From a bacterium (lineage in GTDB: Bacteria; Zhuqueibacterota; QNDG01; JAGLOF01), in NCBI GenBank assembly GCA_016934955.1, contig JAFGRY010000046.1:1-58198 (forward strand): a stretch of DNA of 58,198 bases, given 5' to 3'. This document shows positions 14,449 through 23,667 of this stretch, in pieces (position 1 is the first letter of the stretch; the number at the start of each line of letters is the position of its first letter). Under the pieces are notes generated by a model. That model was given only the letters and a program-made list of their open reading frames with translations. It made no database searches and had not been told where the DNA came from. Both the position numbers and the translations under genes were made by a program.

Positions 14449-16779
14449 TTAATCCATGTGCACCTTGCGGAAGGGATTGACGATTTTCCGCATCTTCTTC
14501 TTTCCCTTGCCGTCGCCGTAATAGTAGTAATGATAATAGTAGTAATAGGACCCGTACATCCGGTCCACATCGACGCCGTTGACCGTGATTCCCAGCACGC
14601 CGGCGTTGACGTTGTTGAGCAGCACCATCGCCCGTGAGAGGGCGTCCGCGTTGGTTTCCCCCGATTTTATCACGACGATCACTCCGTCCATTTTCCGGGC
14701 CATGACACAGGCATCGGTCACGGCGATAATGGGCGGGCTGTCAAAGAGCACCATGTTGTACTGCTTTTTCACTTTTTTGATGAAATCGTCCATGGCCTGG
14801 GAAGCAAGCAGTTCCGACGGATTGGGGGGAAGCGTTCCCGATGTGATCAGATCCAGGTTGGTGACCGGGGTCGATTTTATCGCCTCTTCCAGGGACGTAT
14901 TGCCGACCAGGACATTCGTGAGTCCGATATTGCGCTCGACTTCAAAGATGCCGTGCTGCACCGGCCGCCGCAGATCGGCGTCAATGATCAGGGTTTTGGT
15001 CCCCATCTGGGCAAAGGCGATGGCCAGGTTGCAGATCGAGGTCGACTTCCCTTCTCCGGGACCCGAACTGCTCACCAGCACGGTCTGCACCCGGGAGTCC
15101 GCCTTGCTGTAGAGAATGTTGGTTCTCAGGGTGCGGTAGGCCTCTGAAATGGGCGACTTGGGCGCGAAGTGGGTAATCAGGCGGGACTGCAGCCGCTTGA
15201 TCTCGCCGTTGCCGTTTTCTTTTACCGTCCGCTCCATGGCATGCGGCGCGATCAGGGGGATGGAACCGAGAACGGCCATGCCCATGCGCTCGACGTCCTC
15301 GATGGTCTTCAGAGAGGAATCCATGTATTCCCGGCCGAACGTGATGCCGACCCCGAGGCCCAGTCCCAGCATGAACCCGAGCAGCAGGTTCATCTTTTTC
15401 TTGGGCTTGATCGGCTCGTCCATGGCCGGCGGACGGGCCAGGTCGATTATCCGCACCTGGCCTATCTCACCCGCCTCGACGATCCGGTTTTCTTCGTATT
15501 TCTGGCGGATCATGCTGTAGATAGTGTTGTTGACCGTTGCCTCCCGCTGCAGCACCGCCAGCCTCAGGCTCTTGGACGGCAGCTTGTTGAGCTCGTCCCG
15601 GTACTGTATGACGATCCCCCAGAGCGCGTCCGCTTTCTCCTTGAGGTAGTCGTTTTCAGCGTTCAGCGAAAGAATCGTGCCCATGAGATCGCTGTTGACC
15701 GCCAGCGGGTCAAAGGCGACACCGCTCTGGATCATATCCTGTTTTTCGGTGACGATTTTCTCCTGCAGCCCCTTGAGCCGCTCCTTTCTCTCCTCGAGCA
15801 GCCCTTTCTGATATCCGGCATCGAGATTCGAGCTTTTCAGCTGCTGTTCCATGGCGGCGATTTCCCCTGCCAGCGTGGCCCGCTGCAGTTCCAGCTGCTT
15901 GATGAATTCGCTGGAGGCACTGGTGGCGCTCTTCAGTATCTTTTTCTGGTTGTTGTCAAGCTGGCCTTCCAGGGTGGCGATACGCTTGAGATTGGCTTCA
16001 TAATCGGTGCGGGCCGACTGGTAAAGCGATTCGAATTCAGCGGCCTTTTCAATCAGGGCCTGGGTCTCGCCCGTGAGTTCGGTGACGTTCTCAGACTCCT
16101 TGAAATCCTTCAGCGCCTGCTCCGACGCTTTCAGCGATTCTTCCACCTCGGCCAGTTTGTCTTCCAGGAACGTTCCGACCTCTTTCACTTCGCTGGTGCT
16201 CTCTTCGATATCGAGCTTGCGGTAGAGCTTCATCCAGGTGTTGGCGATGTAGGCGGCTTCGAACGGGCTGAAGGCCTGTACCTTCAGCTCGATTACATCC
16301 GTATCCCGCTGCGGGGCCACGGTGATCACGTTTTTGCGGAAATGATCGACGATATCAGCGAAATCGGTCTCTGTTTCCTCGCGCTCGGGCCTGATTACCG
16401 ACATGAGCCACTCCCGCAGACTGAAGCGGGCGTCCTCCTTCCGGTTGCCGAGAATCCAGAGCGAATCGGCGTGAGGCGACGCCTGCAGCTCCCTGATCAC
16501 GTTTTCCGCCAGCCTCCGGCTTTTGAGGATGATCACCTGGTTGTTGATCATCGTCTCTTTCTTGATGAACGAGGACATCTCGAACATCTGCTGCACGCCG
16601 CCCTGCTCCTCATACATCACCCAGGCGGAGGCTTCGTACACCGGCTGCGTGGTAAAGGTAACGTAGACCGTGACTGCCATGACCAGGAAGAATGACAGTG
16701 CGATGATCAGGCGCCCCCGGTAGAGTACGGCCAGATAGTCGTTCAATGTGACCTGCTGTTCCTGATATTCTGTTTCCAA
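14449..16779 (-). CDS. Wzc-type polysaccharide co-polymerase / tyrosine autokinase
   Basis: About 776 residues from a TTG start at 16779, chosen because a G-rich Shine-Dalgarno (GGGGGGAG) sits just upstream; an ATG at 16842 is also open but poorly placed. The order is a Wzz domain with a first membrane segment (around residues 25-45), a long coiled coil, a second membrane segment before GREYMDSSLKT, then a BY-kinase domain with Walker A SSGPGEGKST (near 571), A' LIIDADLRRP and VLFDSPPI. The tail is a tyrosine cluster with ten Tyr in 13 residues (about 742-754), the expected autophosphorylation site. It controls chain length and export of the surface polysaccharide. A TATATAAC box lies 25-30 bases upstream. 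Confidence 0.93.
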   Translation of the reverse strand: METEYQEQQVTLNDYLAVLYRGRLIIALSFFLVMAVTVYVTFTTQPVYEASAWVMYEEQGGVQQMFEMSSFIKKETMINNQVIILKSRRLAENVIRELQASPHADSLWILGNRKEDARFSLREWLMSVIRPEREETETDFADIVDHFRKNVITVAPQRDTDVIELKVQAFSPFEAAYIANTWMKLYRKLDIEESTSEVKEVGTFLEDKLAEVEESLKASEQALKDFKESENVTELTGETQALIEKAAEFESLYQSARTDYEANLKRIATLEGQLDNNQKKILKSATSASSEFIKQLELQRATLAGEIAAMEQQLKSSNLDAGYQKGLLEERKERLKGLQEKIVTEKQDMIQSGVAFDPLAVNSDLMGTILSLNAENDYLKEKADALWGIVIQYRDELNKLPSKSLRLAVLQREATVNNTIYSMIRQKYEENRIVEAGEIGQVRIIDLARPPAMDEPIKPKKKMNLLLGFMLGLGLGVGITFGREYMDSSLKTIEDVERMGMAVLGSIPLIAPHAMERTVKENGNGEIKRLQSRLITHFAPKSPISEAYRTLRTNILYSKADSRVQTVLVSSSGPGEGKSTSICNLAIAFAQMGTKTLIIDADLRRPVQHGIFEVERNIGLTNVLVGNTSLEEAIKSTPVTNLDLITSGTLPPNPSELLASQAMDDFIKKVKKQYNMVLFDSPPIIAVTDACVMARKMDGVIVVIKSGETNADALSRAMVLLNNVNAGVLGITVNGVDVDRMYGSYYYYYHYYYYGDGKGKKKMRKIVNPFRKVHMD

Positions 16780-17007
16780 CGCTCCCCCCCGGCGGATACC
16801 GGTTATATAACGGTAACTAATAGTAAAACAATGAAATAGCAATACTCATGCCATAAATAACCGCCCTGCCGGTTTGCCTCATAATATATTATTATTATTG
16901 AAAATATATCTATTCGGGCACTCCGGCGGCGGGCCGCGGCTCCCTGAGCGACCGTCCGTTTTTCAGACAGGTGACCAGTTTCTGCTGCCTCGCCCGCGGC
17001 TTCGGCC
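16780..17007. other. Intergenic region between lolA and the wzc-like gene; AT-rich leader
   Basis: This 228-base gap lies downstream of lolA and upstream of the wzc-like gene (both minus). Positions 16800-16915 are markedly AT-rich for this genome (TAATATATTATTATTATTG and similar) and include a TATATAAC element at 16802-16809 on the minus strand, a plausible -10 region for the polysaccharide operon. No good -35 hexamer was found. The rest (16916-17007) is GC-rich and shows no ORF. Confidence 0.5.
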
Positions 17008-17661
17008 TCAGGGTGTCAGCCGCATGTCGACCACCTCGACCCCTTCGGGGGGCGTGAAGGTGAAGGTCTCCCTGGGAAATGTCTGGTTCACCTCTACCCG
17101 CTCAAGCAGGTAGGTGGTCTCGTTTGCGTTGAGATCCACCTGCTTGACCTGCACGATCATCCAGGTGTCACGGTTCACCCAGACGGTCACGTCCGGGAAC
17201 ATGGTCTGCCCGGTTGAAGTGGTGAACATGAGCTTCAGGCAGGTGACGCCGTTGACCGCTTCCTCGTCTCCGATCCGCAGATCATAGTCGCGGCTGTAAT
17301 GGAACAGGATCCGCCGCGGCAGCATCGTATCTTCGTTGCTCTCCATGCGGTCGATGATGACCCTGGCCGCCGGAATATTGTAGGACCAGAGCGTTTTCCC
17401 GTCGGAGATCATCACCTGGTCGCCGGTCTCTGCCCGGAACTTCTCCTCACCTTCCAGCATGAGCGTGCCCGAGGAGGTCTGCTCCGCGCCGGTGAGCGAC
17501 CAGAGGTAGTGCTCTTTGTAGGTTATATTCATTGCCCCGGCCCGCTGGAGCGCCTGCTCCACATTTTTCAGAACCGCGGACGGGGACAGCCGCTGCGCCG
17601 CCGCGCTCAGCGGCAGCGCCAGTGCCGCGCATAATATCAGATGTGCCGCTTTACGATGCAT
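17008..17661 (-). CDS. lolA: LolA-like outer-membrane lipoprotein carrier
   Basis: The 217-residue protein starts with a clear signal peptide (MHRKAAHLILCAALALPLSA, cleaved near AAAQ) followed by a LolA-type beta domain: ITYKEHYLW..., GEEKFRAETG, SDGKTLWSYNI and a C-terminal VEVNQTFPRETFTFTPPEG, the usual end of LolA. It should ferry lipoproteins through the periplasm from LolCDE to the outer membrane. Its start overlaps the ftsK stop by 11 bases, an ftsK-lolA linkage known in other bacteria. Confidence 0.88.
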   Translation of the reverse strand: MHRKAAHLILCAALALPLSAAAQRLSPSAVLKNVEQALQRAGAMNITYKEHYLWSLTGAEQTSSGTLMLEGEEKFRAETGDQVMISDGKTLWSYNIPAARVIIDRMESNEDTMLPRRILFHYSRDYDLRIGDEEAVNGVTCLKLMFTTSTGQTMFPDVTVWVNRDTWMIVQVKQVDLNANETTYLLERVEVNQTFPRETFTFTPPEGVEVVDMRLTP

Positions 17662-20032
17662 CCTCAGCCTCCGTTTTCACATTATCGGGGAACCTCGGGT
17701 CGTCCAGAAGTTCCAGAAAATCGTCATCCACCAGCACTTCCCTCGCTTTCGAGCCTTCAAAGGGCCCGATGATATTGAGATCCTCGAGCTCATCGATGAG
17801 CCGGCCCGCCCGGGCGTACCCGATGCGCAGGCGCCGCTGCAGCAGGGATGCCGACCCCTGCTGGTGCCGAATGACCAGCCGGGCGGCCTCCTTGAACAGC
17901 TCATCCCGCTCACCCTCTCCGCCGCCGCCCCGTCCGCCGCCGCCGCTGCTGGAGGCTGTTTCAACCTGCTGGAGATCCTCCTGCTCGCTGGTCGGCTGGG
18001 CGGCAACGTAGGCGACCATACGCTTCACCTCATCAGTGGAGATGAACGCGCCGTGAATCCGGATCGGCTCGGCCTCCCGCGGTGACATGAAGAGCATGTC
18101 ACCCCGTCCCAGCAGTTTCTCGGCGCCGTTTCTGTCGAGAATGGTGCGGGAATCGTTCTTCTGCGTCACCTGAAACGCGATCCTGGCCGGGAAATTCGCC
18201 TTGATCACGCCGGTGATCACATCCACCGAGGGCCGCTGGGTCGCGAGGATCAGATGGATGCCCACGGCCCGTGACATCTGGGCCAGGCGCGCGATCGGTT
18301 CCTCCACCTCCCGGGCTCCCGTCATCATCAGGTCGGCGAGCTCGTCGACGATGAGCACGATATAGGGCAGGGGTTCCGGCAGTCCTTCCTCGCCGCCCGC
18401 CTGCTCTTTGCGCCGGGCGATCAGCTCATGATAGTCTTCGAGATTGCGGACGCTTACCCTGGCCAGGATGCGGTAACGGCGCTCCATCTCCTTTTCCAGA
18501 GAGCGAAGCACCGATATCGCGTTATCGACGGTGGTGATCACGTGTTCATTCAGCCCCTGCCTGGTGATGAGATGGTGACTGCGCAGCCGTTTGTAGATGC
18601 TGAGCTCGAGCTTTTTGGGATCGATGAGAATGAAGCGGACCTCATCAGGCCGGGCCCGGAAAAGAATGCTGGCGATGATGGTGTTGAGACAGACCGACTT
18701 GCCGGCGCCCGTTGCCCCGGCGACCAGCAGGTGGGGCATGTCTTTCAGGTCGGTCACGTAGGGACGGCCCTCGATCGTCTGTCCCAGCGCCAGCGGCAGT
18801 TTCGAATCGATACCGGCGTAGGCCTGCGATTCCAGCGTGCCCCGCAGTGTCACCATGGCCGGGGTTTTGTTGGGAAGTTCGATGCCCACCGCCGCCTTCC
18901 CGGGAATGGGGGCGACGACCCGCACCCGCTGCGCCTGCATCACCAGCGCGATATCATCCTGCAGGTTCACGAATTTACTGATCTTGACTCCCGGCGCCGG
19001 TCTCACCTCGAAGCGGGTGATCACCGGTCCGGGACGCACTCCCACGACATGCCCTCTGATATCGAACTCTTTCAGCCGCTCTTCCAGAAAGGCGGCTTTC
19101 GTTTCGAGTTCCTTGCGGTCGTAGGTGATCTCCCGGTCTCCCGCCGGATCGAGAATATCCAGCGGCGGCAGCCGATAGGCGACGGGTCTGCGGGGTGTCC
19201 CGGGCTGCGACGGCGAGGCGGCTGTGTCGGTGCCTGCCTGCGCCCCAGGACGGGGCGCCGGGGCGGGGGGCGGTTCCACTGCCGCGGGCGGCCGCTCCGG
19301 GGTCCTGTCCGGCACCCGTTCCGGAGGCGCCGGCCGGGGCTGGGGCGGGACGGTCCAGACGGGTTCCGCCGGTCTTCGCCGCGGCTGCTGCAGTGATGTT
19401 TTCCGCTCCCGGGCCGCTCTCCGGTCGGCACTGGCCGCGCTCAGCTTCTGCTGCTGCTTTTTCAGGAACTCACCGATACCGGCCAGCTGGTCCTTGAATC
19501 CCACCACGGCTTCCCGCATGCTCCAGGATGTAGCGCTGATCAGGATCACCAGCAGACAGGTCAGCAGCACCACCACGCTGCCCGCCGCTCCCAGAAAGGT
19601 GCTCAGCTGCGTCGCCAGAAAGCCCCCGAAATTCCCGCTGTAGATGAATTTCATGGTATGGCCCCCTTCAGACAGCGCCTCGGGCATGGCCAGGGCGGTG
19701 GCCAGAAATACCGCCATTCCCAGGGTGAAGAGGGAAAACCGCAGAAACGAGAGCAGATTCTGCTGCAGAAAGACGTTCCAGCCGAGCAGAAAGATCAGAA
19801 AGGGGAACACAAGGCTGGGATAGCCGATGGTGTAGGTGAACAGATAGTGGCTGATGGTTGACCCTGCCAGGCCCAGCCAGTTCCTGATCCCTTCCGGGGA
19901 TCCGCTGTTGGGATAGTCGGTGTGATTATGAGAAACGAGCCCCAGAAAGATCAGGACCGCAAAGGCCATGATGAGAATTCCCAGGATTTCCCGTCTGCTG
20001 TTGCTGCTGTTTCCAGCCGGTCTTTTTGCCAT
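17651..20032 (-). CDS. ftsK: DNA translocase FtsK/SpoIIIE
   Basis: 793 residues from the ATG at 20032, which has GGGGGAG about 8 bases upstream; an in-frame codon at 20095 is less likely. Four N-terminal membrane segments (about residues 20-190) are followed by a Pro/Arg-rich linker and the motor: GATGAGKSV (Walker A), IVLIVDELADLMM (Walker B) and ATQRPSVDVITG. The C-terminal gamma winged-helix domain (LLQRRLRIGYARAGRLID) reads KOPS-type sites. A Gly/Ser-rich spacer separates motor and gamma domain. It pumps chromosome DNA through the closing septum. Confidence 0.96.
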   Translation of the reverse strand: MAKRPAGNSSNSRREILGILIMAFAVLIFLGLVSHNHTDYPNSGSPEGIRNWLGLAGSTISHYLFTYTIGYPSLVFPFLIFLLGWNVFLQQNLLSFLRFSLFTLGMAVFLATALAMPEALSEGGHTMKFIYSGNFGGFLATQLSTFLGAAGSVVVLLTCLLVILISATSWSMREAVVGFKDQLAGIGEFLKKQQQKLSAASADRRAARERKTSLQQPRRRPAEPVWTVPPQPRPAPPERVPDRTPERPPAAVEPPPAPAPRPGAQAGTDTAASPSQPGTPRRPVAYRLPPLDILDPAGDREITYDRKELETKAAFLEERLKEFDIRGHVVGVRPGPVITRFEVRPAPGVKISKFVNLQDDIALVMQAQRVRVVAPIPGKAAVGIELPNKTPAMVTLRGTLESQAYAGIDSKLPLALGQTIEGRPYVTDLKDMPHLLVAGATGAGKSVCLNTIIASILFRARPDEVRFILIDPKKLELSIYKRLRSHHLITRQGLNEHVITTVDNAISVLRSLEKEMERRYRILARVSVRNLEDYHELIARRKEQAGGEEGLPEPLPYIVLIVDELADLMMTGAREVEEPIARLAQMSRAVGIHLILATQRPSVDVITGVIKANFPARIAFQVTQKNDSRTILDRNGAEKLLGRGDMLFMSPREAEPIRIHGAFISTDEVKRMVAYVAAQPTSEQEDLQQVETASSSGGGGRGGGGEGERDELFKEAARLVIRHQQGSASLLQRRLRIGYARAGRLIDELEDLNIIGPFEGSKAREVLVDDDFLELLDDPRFPDNVKTEAEDAS

Positions 20033-20143
20033 GCGCGGCGTCTCCCCCCCTGTGTACAGACAGCCCTGAACTCGCAGGCCCTGCTTCTTGAGCAATGCCG
20101 ATCCTGCCGCGGGACTGTCGTGCTGTATGTCGCGTACCGCCGT

Positions 20144-20161
20144 CCCCGCCCGGGGCGGGGG
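20144..20161. terminator. GC-rich hairpin between gcvT and ftsK
   Basis: CCCCGCC (20144-20150) pairs with GGCGGGG (20154-20160) across a short loop, in the 149-base gap between the gcvT stop and the ftsK start on the minus strand. There is no clear U-run after it, so it may be a weak or Rho-assisted terminator or a processing site. Confidence 0.4.
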
Positions 20162-20181
20162 CGGCCGGCGAAGCGTATTCC

Positions 20182-21312
20182 CTATGCGAGGAACCCGCTC
20201 ATTTTCTTCCGTGATGTTCCCGGTACGAACGGGATTTCGGTGATGCGCCCATCCATGTCGGCTTCCTTACCGGGACGGCCGAAGCGGACGACGGTATCCG
20301 GCGCCAGCTCCCGGGCCGAACTGATGAAGCCGATGGGACGGTTTTCCAGCGACGGCGAGATCACGCCGCTCAGCACCGTCCCGACGTTCTTCCCCTCACA
20401 CATGACGTCATAGCCCGGCATGGCCTTGCGTTTTCCATCCATGATAAAGGGATACACGTAGTAATCGATGCCCGCCGCTTCCTGCCTTGCCAGCGCTTTT
20501 CTGCCGATAAACTGCTTCTCCATATCCATGGCGAAGGTCCAGGGATGCCCCAGGGCCACTCTATCGGGGCGCAGCTCATGTCCGTGCAGAGGCAGCCCGG
20601 CCTCCGTGCGCAGGGTGTCCCGCGCGCCCAGGCCGCAGGGCAGAATTCCCAGGTCGCTGCCCTCGCGCAGGAGCAGGTTCCAGAGCCGGGAGGCGTTGTC
20701 CGCGTCGGTGTATAATTCAAATCCGATCTCACCGGTATACCCGGTGCGGGAGACGAGCACCTCCATGCCGCCGACATCGACGCCCCGGTTGAATCTGAAA
20801 AACTTGAGCCCCGCCACGGCATCTTCACCAGCCAGTCTCACCATCAGTTTCGGCGCGTTCGGTCCCTGCAGATCGATTTTTGCCGTCCGGTCGCTGATGT
20901 CCTCGACTGCCACCCCTTTGGGAGCGTGTTTCCGCAGCCAGGCCAGATCGCCGGGAATATCACCCGCGTTCACCACCAGCATATACTCGGTTTCGCTGAA
21001 CCGGTAGAGAATACAGTCGTCCACCACGCCGCCCGCTTCATTGAGCATGAAATTGTACATCGCCCTGCCGTCATCCAGCTTCTCCACGCCGTTGGTCAGC
21101 AGTTCGCTGACGAACGCCCCCGACGCCTCTCCGGTGATCATGAATTCACCCATATGACAGATATCGAAGAGACCGCAACCGTTTCTGGTCGCATGGTGTT
21201 CCGCGGATTGGCCCGTTTCATACCACAGTGGCATCAGCCACCCGGCAAAATCGGCCATTTTACCGTTGAGCGCGATGTGCTCGTCGTACAGGATGGTTTT
21301 TTTCGCTTCCAC
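20182..21312 (-). CDS. gcvT: Glycine cleavage system T protein (aminomethyltransferase)
   Basis: The 376-residue protein matches GcvT: FAGWLMPLWYE near the N-terminus, GLFDICHMGEF, LQGPNAPKLM, SRTGYTGEIGFELY and GLGARDTLRTEAGLPLHGHEL, all conserved tetrahydrofolate-side motifs. It transfers the methylene from aminomethyl-lipoyl GcvH to tetrahydrofolate. The GTG at 21312 has AGAGGT upstream. No gcvH or gcvP is adjacent, but a LipM-type lipoate enzyme gene lies about 2.3 kb away in the same transcription direction. Confidence 0.95.
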   Translation of the reverse strand: MEAKKTILYDEHIALNGKMADFAGWLMPLWYETGQSAEHHATRNGCGLFDICHMGEFMITGEASGAFVSELLTNGVEKLDDGRAMYNFMLNEAGGVVDDCILYRFSETEYMLVVNAGDIPGDLAWLRKHAPKGVAVEDISDRTAKIDLQGPNAPKLMVRLAGEDAVAGLKFFRFNRGVDVGGMEVLVSRTGYTGEIGFELYTDADNASRLWNLLLREGSDLGILPCGLGARDTLRTEAGLPLHGHELRPDRVALGHPWTFAMDMEKQFIGRKALARQEAAGIDYYVYPFIMDGKRKAMPGYDVMCEGKNVGTVLSGVISPSLENRPIGFISSARELAPDTVVRFGRPGKEADMDGRITEIPFVPGTSRKKMSGFLA

Positions 21313-21374
21313 AATTACCTCTTTATTTATAATTTAATAGTGTTTTTTATAGACGTATTATATCGTATAATTTA

Positions 21375-21407
21375 CTGAAAAATCATGCCGTTGTCAATGG
21401 TTTTTCA
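21375..21407 (-). promoter_or_regulatory. Hairpin and candidate gcvT promoter
   Basis: In the rseP-gcvT gap the minus strand reads CTGAAAAACCAT ... ATGATTTTTCAG, an imperfect hairpin with one mismatch (21375-21407). TTGACA (21392-21397) sits in its loop and is followed 17 bases on by TAAATT. The sequence could end rseP transcripts or start gcvT ones. The surrounding 21313-21374 is AT-rich, unlike the coding DNA on either side. Confidence 0.45.
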
Positions 21408-21417
21408 GGCGGCGATG

Positions 21418-22497
21418 TCAGGGAATGGAGCGGGTCACATCGTTATAAATGACGTAGAGCATGAGCGCCAGCAGCAGGAACATGAAAATCTGCTGAACCA
21501 CCAGTTTCGTCTTCGTGCTGATCTCGTGCCGCGTGACCCCTTCGATGCAGAGTATGAGCAGATGTCCGCCGTCAAGCACCGGTATGGGCAGCAGATTGAG
21601 AATGGCGAGATTGAGGCTCAAAAGCGCCATGAAATAGAAAAGGGCTCCGGCTCCGGCCCTGGCCGATTCTCCGGCCATCTTGGCGATGCCCACCGGCCCC
21701 GCGACGGACTTCATCGATTCCCGGCCGGTGATGAGGCGAAAAATCGAAGTGACGATCAGGTCAGTGAGGTTCCACACCGATTCACCCGCAATCACGATGG
21801 AACGGAACGGGCCCGCGGGCCTGGTTGTATATTCGGGGAGAATGCCCACCTTGGGCATCGTCACGATATCCCCGTTCAGCAGTGTCTCTTCCATCCGGGG
21901 AAACACATCGATGGTCAGCACCGAATCGTTCCGCTCGATCCTGAACCGGACCGTGCCGCTTGCATTGCCGCGGATGGCTTCGGTGACGCTGTCCCAGGTG
22001 GCGACATCCTCTCCATCCACGCTCAGGATGACATCGCCGGCCTGCAGCCCGGCTTCGGCCGCCGGGTACCCTTCGAGCATCTCCCCGATCCCGGTGCCGC
22101 TGTCCGGTTCGGCGATACCGTAGAAAATGGCGGCGCCCCAGAATACGAGAAAGGTAAAGACAATATTCATGAAGGGACCGGCGAAGACGACCAGAAACCG
22201 CTGAATCCACGGTCTCGACCGGTACTCCCATGGCTGGGGCGGCTGTTTGAGGGCGTCCTTGTCCATGGTTTCATCGACCATGCCCGCTATTTTTGCGTAG
22301 CCGCCGAAGGGGATCCAGGAGATGCAGTAGTCGGTTTCCCCGATCTGTTTTCCGAACATGCGGGGAGGGAACCCCAGCGAAAAGCGCTCCACCCGTATTT
22401 TGAACATCTTGGCGGCCAGCAGGTGTCCCAGCTCATGAATGAAAACGAGCACGCCGAGCACGAAAACGGTGGCAAGCAGTGTTGTCAGTGTAGTCAT
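21418..22497 (-). CDS. rseP: RseP-type site-2 intramembrane zinc protease
   Basis: The 359-residue membrane protease has HELGH at residues 21-25 in the first membrane segment, one PDZ domain (GYPAAEAGLQAGDVILSVDG) and the second metal motif PVLDGGH in a later segment. It has one PDZ, fewer than the two of E. coli RseP. The family cuts membrane-anchored anti-sigma factors and signal-peptide remnants. AAAGGA precedes the ATG. It sits just downstream of dxr, the usual neighbour in bacterial envelope clusters. Confidence 0.93.
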   Translation of the reverse strand: MTTLTTLLATVFVLGVLVFIHELGHLLAAKMFKIRVERFSLGFPPRMFGKQIGETDYCISWIPFGGYAKIAGMVDETMDKDALKQPPQPWEYRSRPWIQRFLVVFAGPFMNIVFTFLVFWGAAIFYGIAEPDSGTGIGEMLEGYPAAEAGLQAGDVILSVDGEDVATWDSVTEAIRGNASGTVRFRIERNDSVLTIDVFPRMEETLLNGDIVTMPKVGILPEYTTRPAGPFRSIVIAGESVWNLTDLIVTSIFRLITGRESMKSVAGPVGIAKMAGESARAGAGALFYFMALLSLNLAILNLLPIPVLDGGHLLILCIEGVTRHEISTKTKLVVQQIFMFLLLALMLYVIYNDVTRSIP

Positions 22498-22506
22498 TGG
22501 TATCCT

Positions 22507-23667
22507 TTAGTCGTTGAGCAGCCGGGCCCTGATTTCCCGGTCTGTGGCCAGAATGGTTTCCAGATCCGGATTCCGGATCGCCACATGGCCGGCCAGGGCC
22601 TTTTCAATCAGCCGCGGTATATCCATGAATCCGATCGTTCCGTTTAGAAAGAGGCTGACGGCCGCCTCATCCGCGGCATTGAGCACCGCGGGGGCGGTAC
22701 CGCCGGTTCGCAGCGCCTCGAACGCCAGTGCCAGACCCGGAAAGCGGTTCAGATCGGGGGGCTGAAAATCCAGCGTCAGGGCCGTGCTGAAATCCATGGC
22801 ACCCCAGGAGACCTCCCCGCGGTCGGGCCAGGTCAGGGCGTAGGCGATGGGCAGCCGCATGTCCGGCCGTGAGAGCTGCGCCTTTACCGATCCATCGCTG
22901 AATGCGACCATGGCATGCACGATGGACTGGGGGTGCACGACCACCGTGATTCTGTCCGGGTCGAGATCGAACAGCCAGCGTGCTTCGATCACTTCCAGCC
23001 CCTTGTTCACCATCGTCGCAGAATCGACGGTCACCTTCGGCCCCATGGACCAGTTTGGATGCGCGAGGGCGTCATGCACGCTCACCGCCGCCATCTTATC
23101 CGCCGGTAACGATCTGAACGGTCCCCCGGAAGCGGTGAGGATCAGCCGGGCTACCTGTTCCCGCTTTTCCCCCTGCAGACATTGAAAGAGAGCGCTGTGT
23201 TCGCTGTCAACCGGCAGCAGGGCGACACCCCGTCGTGCGGCGGCTGCCATCACCAGCTCCCCCGCCATCACCAGGACCTCTTTGTTGGCCAGGGCAATGG
23301 TGCATCCGGCATCGATCGCCAGCAGCGTCGCTTCCAGCCCCACGCTGCCCACCAGCCCATTCACCACAATATCGGGAGAGGGGTCGGCGGCCGCTTCCAG
23401 CAGTCCTTCCCGCCCGCTGAGCAGGCGTATCCCTGCGCTCTTAAAGCGGTCATGCCATCGGCGGGCCGCATCCTCATCGGTGAGCACCGCTCCATCCGCT
23501 CCATGAGCGAGCGCGGCGGCAAGAAGCGCTTCTCCGTTCTCGCGGGCGGTGAGCGTGCTCACTCGGTACCGGTCCGGGTACCGGTCGATCACTTCCAGCG
23601 TCTGCCGGCCGATCGATCCGGTGGCTCCCCAGACGGCGATTCGTTTCTGTTTACGCGTATCCGTCAT
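22507..23667 (-). CDS. dxr: 1-deoxy-D-xylulose 5-phosphate reductoisomerase
   Basis: 386 residues from the ATG at 23667 (AGGAAA upstream). It overlaps the lipM stop by 17 bases. Motifs: NADPH-binding WGATGSIGRQTLEVI, ALANKEVLVMAGE, PVDSEHSALFQCLQG and the GPKVTVDSATMVNKGLEVIEA stretch with metal ligands. It commits DXP to the MEP isoprenoid pathway, which feeds undecaprenyl phosphate made by UppS further upstream in the same block. Confidence 0.97.
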   Translation of the reverse strand: MTDTRKQKRIAVWGATGSIGRQTLEVIDRYPDRYRVSTLTARENGEALLAAALAHGADGAVLTDEDAARRWHDRFKSAGIRLLSGREGLLEAAADPSPDIVVNGLVGSVGLEATLLAIDAGCTIALANKEVLVMAGELVMAAAARRGVALLPVDSEHSALFQCLQGEKREQVARLILTASGGPFRSLPADKMAAVSVHDALAHPNWSMGPKVTVDSATMVNKGLEVIEARWLFDLDPDRITVVVHPQSIVHAMVAFSDGSVKAQLSRPDMRLPIAYALTWPDRGEVSWGAMDFSTALTLDFQPPDLNRFPGLALAFEALRTGGTAPAVLNAADEAAVSLFLNGTIGFMDIPRLIEKALAGHVAIRNPDLETILATDREIRARLLND